Part shown: piece by piece, positions 58,901-64,000 of the stretch | How positions within the stretch are numbered: position 1 is the stretch's first letter | How the letters are laid out: each line of letters opens with the position of its first letter | NCBI RefSeq assembly: GCF_025698545.1 | Contig: NC_068576.1 | Span: 53,478,390 to 53,542,389, forward strand | Direction of reading: 5' to 3' | Length of the DNA stretch: 64,000 nt | DNA from: Gossypium raimondii | Taxonomy: Eukaryota; Streptophyta; Magnoliopsida; Malvales; Malvaceae | Position numbers and translations under genes: made by a program | Notes under the pieces: model-generated | What the model was told of the DNA's origin: nothing | The model's input: the letters and a program-made list of their open reading frames with translations, nothing else | Databases searched by the model: none

Positions 58901-59665
58901 ATGAATGAGGGGTGAGCTCACTAAGGAGTCCAAAAGCAAGAGTTCTAAAGACACACAAACTGAAAGACTTCTAAAATTATTAATCACATTCCAGTCGACC
59001 TTAGTTGCCCCGTGTATCTATGGCCTTTCTAAGAGCTTTGGGACAGACTATTGGAGGTTCAGAAAACCTTAGAATAATACTAATCAACATCTAATTCATT
59101 TTAGCGAAACCATGAAAAAATACAACTTCAAATTCCAAACGAGTGCAACCTCATCTTTTCATTCAATTTTCCCCCTGTTGGATACCAGTCAACCATCCAA
59201 ATTCTTTCTCCATTTCTTATTAAAAAAGAAAGGCTTGTTCATTTGACATACAAGTTACATACACATATAAAGCCTAATTGAAAAGGGAAAATCATGTGAA
59301 ATCCATCTAACCCTTAAAATAACCCATTGATTATAGTCACTGACTGAAATCCTTATCCAAACGCAAGCAATGAAACTTCAATTACCATCAAGAAATGAAC
59401 CATACTATAATCAACAAACTAAATCAACAATGCGAAGCAACAGAAACCCAAATTTTTAACAAATTAATCAATCATCCCATCAGTTCTTAACCTATAACGA
59501 GAAACCAATTAGACAATCAAGTTAAAAAGAAGCAAACTAAAAACCAAACTCAAATTTAAAGCAAAAGTTTCCAAAAAATACCTCAAGCTTTTCAATGGCA
59601 ACAGCTTCTGATGCCCCGGTGATGTTGATGAAAGTCTCGATTGCTTCTTGATCAGTTCTGGCCAT
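55925..59665 (-). CDS. Plant UBX-domain protein, PUX8/PUX13-like Cdc48 adaptor, 581 aa
   Basis: Eleven exons join in frame: 59665-59582, 58767-58706, 58620-58104, 57994-57908, 57830-57718, 57597-57387, 57220-57023, 56919-56755, 56389-56246, 56159-56103 and 56032-55925 (1,746 nt). All introns are GT-AG. The N-terminus (residues 1-48, [20 protein letters not shown] then [11 protein letters not shown]) is a UBA-like fold. Two ubiquitin-interacting-motif candidates follow ([13 protein letters not shown] near 205-217; [13 protein letters not shown] near 237-249). Residues about 425-490 are a charged coiled coil ([20 protein letters not shown]), and the UBX domain fills about 500-581 ([20 protein letters not shown] to [13 protein letters not shown]). 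UBX proteins dock on CDC48/p97; this UBA-UIM-UBX type can bind ubiquitinated clients, and Arabidopsis PUX8/PUX13 work with CDC48 and ATG8. Confidence 0.94.
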
Positions 59666-62464
59666 TGCCGAAATTAGGGTTTTCCTTTTTTAATTTAATT
59701 TTTCGCAGCTTGTAATTGCAGGGCCCTTTTTATGTATATAAGTAGAGAAAAAGAAAATATGAAAGATGATTTTTGTGGAAAGTTTGTTTGGGGGCAGGAG
59801 CTTTTATATGAGGACTTGCTCGGTCATTTTTTATTTTTTATTTTTTCTAATGAAAATTTTATTTTTATTTATTTGGGATATATAGGAGCTTCTCCAGTCT
59901 TCTACGCTTATTGAACCAGTTGAAGCTGAAATAAAACGTTTTTAAGGTGAAGTAGCTGAAAAGCCATATCAAGTGAAACTAAAAATAAAAATAACAAATA
60001 CTAATATTTTATATAAAATAGGTTTAATTTATGAATTAGTCGCTGTTATAAATTTTATTCGCTGATCTATTTTTCATTAGATTTCATGTTAAAAATATGT
60101 TCTTTTTTAACACAATATTTAAAACTACTCATAGCCTTTTCGTAATCCATAAATAGGAGGATTTGAACCCAACTAATATTCCATCGATTTAAACTCAAAG
60201 GATTGGTGTTTGTAGAGACAATTATTGATTACAAATCCAATCAATAATTAACTTGGTGTATTTGTCCTTATAAATGAATTATAATTTCTTTACTCAAAAT
60301 ATAGCTTAGCTTGTATTGAACATGATGATCATCATTGTATTTATGTTTGTAAAAATGGTCGGCAATAAAGTCATATCCGATAATTAAAGGATAAGTTAGG
60401 AATCCTTTGAGCTTTATGCTTTTCGTTGTGAAAGAATTAATGTGGCTGGTTAATTCCGCATTAATTTTTGAAAAATAATACATCATTTTAATTAAATAAA
60501 ATTCAAAACGTGTCATAAAAATACCTATCCGAGGTAATTAGGTAAACGATGAAAGAAAACCAACTGGATCAAAAATAATTGGATATTTCTTAAATATTTT
60601 TCCAATAAAACCAAATTCAAAAGAGTCACAATTTGAACAACTCAACAAAAATTTTCAATATTTTTCTTTAATTTGCATTCAAAAAGTTTGTTAAATTTTA
60701 TGAATTTTATGGATAATTTAAAAAATTATTTCTCACCAATGTGTTTGAACTAATATATTTAATAAAAAAAGAAAACAAAGAGATTGTGTATTTATTATGA
60801 AGGCCCGCCTGGATTTAAACAGGAAACATGTATTGGGGCTGTACGTTGACCCAAATTGATTGATAAAGATCAAGCCCAAATTTAGTCCAATGAATAATAT
60901 GGTTCAAACTAGACATCAACATGGCCAGACCTGGCGTCACCCATATATGGTATTAAAAGCATATATATTTTATCAATTACGGCCTCCTGAAAATAATTTT
61001 AAAAAGAACTTATTTCTCTAAAAAAAAGTTAATATTTTATGGTATTTGGATAATTTTGTGTAAATTATTTTCTGTTGTTTAGCAGATTTCTTGAAAATAT
61101 TTCATACAAGTTGTTTTCAATTAAACAAAAATACATTTAAGATTTTCTTATTTTTCATTGTTTAATTGAATTTTATATCAATAATTTTATATTTTGCATT
61201 ATTTTTATATATATTTTAATGATTTATTTATAAATAAATACACCAAATTAAATATATAATATTTTTCAATTATTAAGTTAGAATATATAAATTGAAAACT
61301 ACCAAAATCGTAAAACATGAAGAGCGAAAAATGGCAAAACACAACAACTTTGAAGAAAAATAGAAATGCAGATCAAGTAGAGACAAGCTTAAAAACGCAG
61401 AACATTAGAAAGGGGCTGAGATATATGAAAAATGTTTCTTTTACAGCAGAGAGGTTGAAGAAAAGATGGTATCCTTACTTGAGTTATTGTCGTCGAAGAG
61501 GGAGAGGTGTAGGATGGGTTGTTTCTTCAGCAGTGAAGAGAGCTTCACTTTTGCTGCTCTCAAAGTTTCTCATTTTTGTTTTTTCGACAGCGAAGATAGT
61601 AAACAGAACCTTATTAATTTAGAAAATGTCTTATCGAAAAAAATTTAATAAGATATTTTACAGGAATAAATGGGTAATTTTACGTTGACTAGAAAACGTT
61701 TTACATTGATCATCCTATTTTACATGAAACAAACATAAAAAAAAAAGGTTGAAAATATTTTCCGTAAAAACTTTTATGCGAAACAAGTGGAGCCTAAAAT
61801 TTTATCCAAATTTATTTATATTTATAAATTATTAACTCCAACCTATTTAAGTATACACATATTTATATTTAATTTTTTTATTTGGTATTTAGTAATTCTA
61901 CATACAAACATCAATTTTACCACCATTATATTTTTTTACTAAATTTATTGTAAATATTTATACAATTTCTAAAATTTTTAAGTTGAAAGATAATACACTT
62001 TTAAGTGCACTCGAACCAACATATTCTTGAATGTTGTAATATATTTTTAAATTTACATTATGACATAGTGTATTGAATTTTTATATGATATAAAATAATA
62101 CATAAAAAATAACATATTATAAACTTAAAATAGAGTTAAGTCAAGCTGACCTTTAGTATGAAATATTGGATTAGGTCCGTATTTTAAAGGGACTTGATTT
62201 TAGTGCTTAAGTCTATTTTTAAGCTTAATGCTTTTATTTAAACTCCTGAAAATATTAAATAGATTTTTGGAATTGAACTTAAAATGTGATTTTTAAATAA
62301 GTCAATTCAAACTTAATTAAAGCAATTAAATCGGATATATATACATAAAAAAGAAAGAAACTATAGATGTAAGATAAATATGAAATGAAAAATAATTAAA
62401 ATACGAATCATGATAATATTAAATTTTATTTTAAGTACGTAAATGGAATTTAAATAACATAAAA
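59666..62464. other. Promoter side of the UBX gene and intergenic DNA
   Basis: No gene is supported. The plus-strand frame at 61317-61622 is open but has no domain and its composition is atypical. A short 5' UTR of the UBX gene lies just above 59665. Confidence 0.4.
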
Positions 62465-62472
62465 CCGCAAAA

Positions 62473-62575
62473 ACTAAAATTTACGGCGTAAGCAAAGCGA
62501 AGAGATAGACGATGAGAAAGGAGAACGTGGAATTTGATTGGTGTTGAAGGCTCCATAATTGAGAAGGCAAGCCAT
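62473..62575 (-). other. Possible orphan first exon or gene fragment
   Basis: From ATG 62575 the minus strand reads MACLLNYGAFNTNQIPRSPF, then SSSISSLCLRRKF and a stop. The Ser/Arg-rich, acid-poor composition looks like a plastid transit peptide. A donor-like CC|GTAAAT lies at its end, at about 62486, so it could be the first exon of a spliced gene. No downstream exons were found to the left, so it may be a fragment. GC content is clearly above the surroundings (62465-62650). Confidence 0.3.
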
Positions 62576-62689
62576 GGTCATGTGCTCCTGCTGCTCGCTA
62601 GGCCATCAATGAGGGGTTTCTCGCACGCCATCGACCACTTTCCCACATCTCCTTGCTTTGTTTAACTAACTACTTTCTTTGTATAAAAC

Positions 62690-63475
62690 AAGTAAATTTG
62701 TAAGGCTTTTAAGATTTTAAGCCTTTATATTTTAGTTTTATTTTGTAGAAATTATGTGTTATGTTTTAAATTTATTTTGATTTAACATCATTATATATAA
62801 ATCATGTTTAAAGTCATTAATGTTTTGTTTTTATAATGTGGAGGTCGAATATTAGGATTGAACGCATGGGTGAGCCTCAGATATAATAATCTTATTTGTC
62901 TCGTTTATTTCTTTTGGTTTTATTGTAGTCAATACTTTTCTTCTAAAAACTATTTTATTTAATTCAATACCTAATCATTGTATTTATAAAAGATTAAATT
63001 AAAATTTTAAATCAATCAATTTAGAATAAAAATAAATTACTACAGACATTTAATTACATAATTATTAAAAGTTTAGGACAAAACCTATCTTGTTAGTTGC
63101 TTCTAATGTCAATAATTATTTACATAAAAAACTAAAGGATGACCAAAATGGATTTCCAGATCAACTTACCCTCTCATATTTAATATTGAAGATCCTTCTT
63201 CTTATAAGTGATGGTTGATTATATTAGTGTCCTTAGCCCAAAGTGGTATTTGTCGAGTATTGATAGTGACGTAGTGTACATCGATTAGTGTTTTGCCCTC
63301 TAAGATTTTATGGGTTGGTGCAACATTATTGATTTTGAGCTTAAGGGTTTATAGGTTTGATATACACTTTGTTAATGGGCTGTAGTATTTATTTAGATAC
63401 GAATTTCTGCTTAAAATTTGAGAAGATTTTAATAAAAATATTAGATTCGAAAAATAGGTTTGAATTAAAAAAAAA
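62690..63475. other. Intergenic, no gene seen
   Basis: AT-rich sequence with no reading frame or repeat I can name. Confidence 0.4.
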
Positions 63476-63479
63476 AGTT

Positions 63480-63840
63480 TGGTTTGAGCTTGAATATTTA
63501 AGGCCCGAGTCTGGTCCGGCTTGATTCATTTTAAAGTTTATAATAATTTATATTATGTAATTTAGAACACATTAAAAAAATAAACTTGTATTGAAAATAT
63601 AATACTACTTTAATGTAAACATTAAAATAATGTTAAGATGACTATATAGAATATTTCAACAAATAAAAAATATAAAATTATTAAATATTAAAATAATATA
63701 ATGTAAATATACATTTTTAAAAATTTAAAAATAATATAGGTGGGCTTAAAATGGATTTGGATTAGTCTTTTGCAAATATGGACGGGTTTAGGTAAAATTT
63801 TAAGCCCATATTTCGGGTCAAGCCGAGCTTGGGATGATAA
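63480..63840. repeat. Dispersed repeat family, copy 3
   Basis: AAGGCCCGAGTCTGGTCCGG border, core AATTTAGAACACATTAAAAAA, then ATAATACTACTTTAATGTAA and AAAATAATGTTAAGATGACT, and the border AAGCCCATATTTCGGGTC. It follows the same order as 11505-11990 in the same orientation. Confidence 0.65.
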
Positions 63841-64000
63841 ACAAACACATATTATTAATTTAATTTAATTAATTATAGCTAAACTATTGCTATATACATA
63901 TTAGCTAAAACTTTTACACGCAAATATATTGTGTTTTGAATGCCCAAATGCAGCATTTTGAATGCTTAATTTATAATAATATTATAATTGAAATATTTAA

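Noticed and set aside
61317-61622. A 101-aa plus-strand frame
   Set aside because: No domain, no promoter or splice context, atypical composition, and an overlapping second frame of similar length.

Overview
The window looks like a gene-poor stretch of a flowering-plant nuclear genome, most likely cotton (Gossypium) or a close Malvaceae relative. The signs are AT-rich intergenic DNA, GT-AG introns, plant-specific protein families (SPX-MFS, DREB, GRAS, STP, PUX), a plastid-DNA insertion, and several TG...CA elements that start with TGTAAC-type ends and resemble cotton Ty3/gypsy LTRs. The organism call rests on pattern memory, not on a search.

Layout. 1-5.2 kb: a vacuolar phosphate transporter gene (SPX-MFS, PHT5 family) on the minus strand, whose last exons lie left of the window. 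5.2-12.2 kb: repeats, with a 2.65 kb solo LTR (5-bp target duplication ATAAT), a fold-back hairpin element, and a degenerate dispersed repeat. 12.2-14.9 kb: a three-exon gene for a 416-aa DUF4378-like protein (minus). 15.9-16.8 kb: a 900-bp inverted-repeat element carrying a broken host-gene fragment. 18.3-21.0 kb: a second solo LTR. 22.3-23.1 kb: an intronless CBF/DREB1 gene (minus). 24-29.4 kb: a SINE-like fragment and a third solo LTR (3.78 kb) inserted between the arms of an older inverted repeat. 30.6-31.1 kb: a nuclear copy of part of plastid ycf1. 36.8-37.5 kb: a second DREB-type AP2/ERF gene (minus). 40.6-42.3 kb: a three-exon hexose transporter (STP, plus). 43.5-44.3 kb: a LINE RNase H fossil. 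47.2-49.1 kb: a tandem copy of the STP gene with its promoter and introns, now a pseudogene. 49.65-52.5 kb: a GRAS gene resembling SCL28 (minus), with MYB3R-type (MSA) sites upstream. 55.9-59.7 kb: an 11-exon UBX-domain gene (PUX8/PUX13-like, minus). 59.7-64 kb: AT-rich DNA with a possible orphan first exon and another dispersed-repeat copy.

How the genes relate. These are independent plant genes, not an operon. As I recall the Arabidopsis map, the order SPX-MFS, DREB1 (DDF-like), ERF027-like and SCL28 matches the neighbourhood At1g63010-At1g63100, and an SPX-MFS gene lying near a PUX gene also occurs twice on chromosome 4 (about At4g22990-At4g23040 and At4g11740-At4g11810). The window therefore seems to keep an ancestral gene block, stretched by transposon insertion. 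Functions span vacuolar phosphate storage, cold/drought/gibberellin-linked transcription, sugar uptake, G2/M and cell-size control, and Cdc48 adaptor function. I found no wholly new biological system. The most notable items are the ancestral gene block, a gene fragment captured in a TIR element, the plastid insertion, nested transposons, and the promoter-inclusive duplication and decay of the STP gene.
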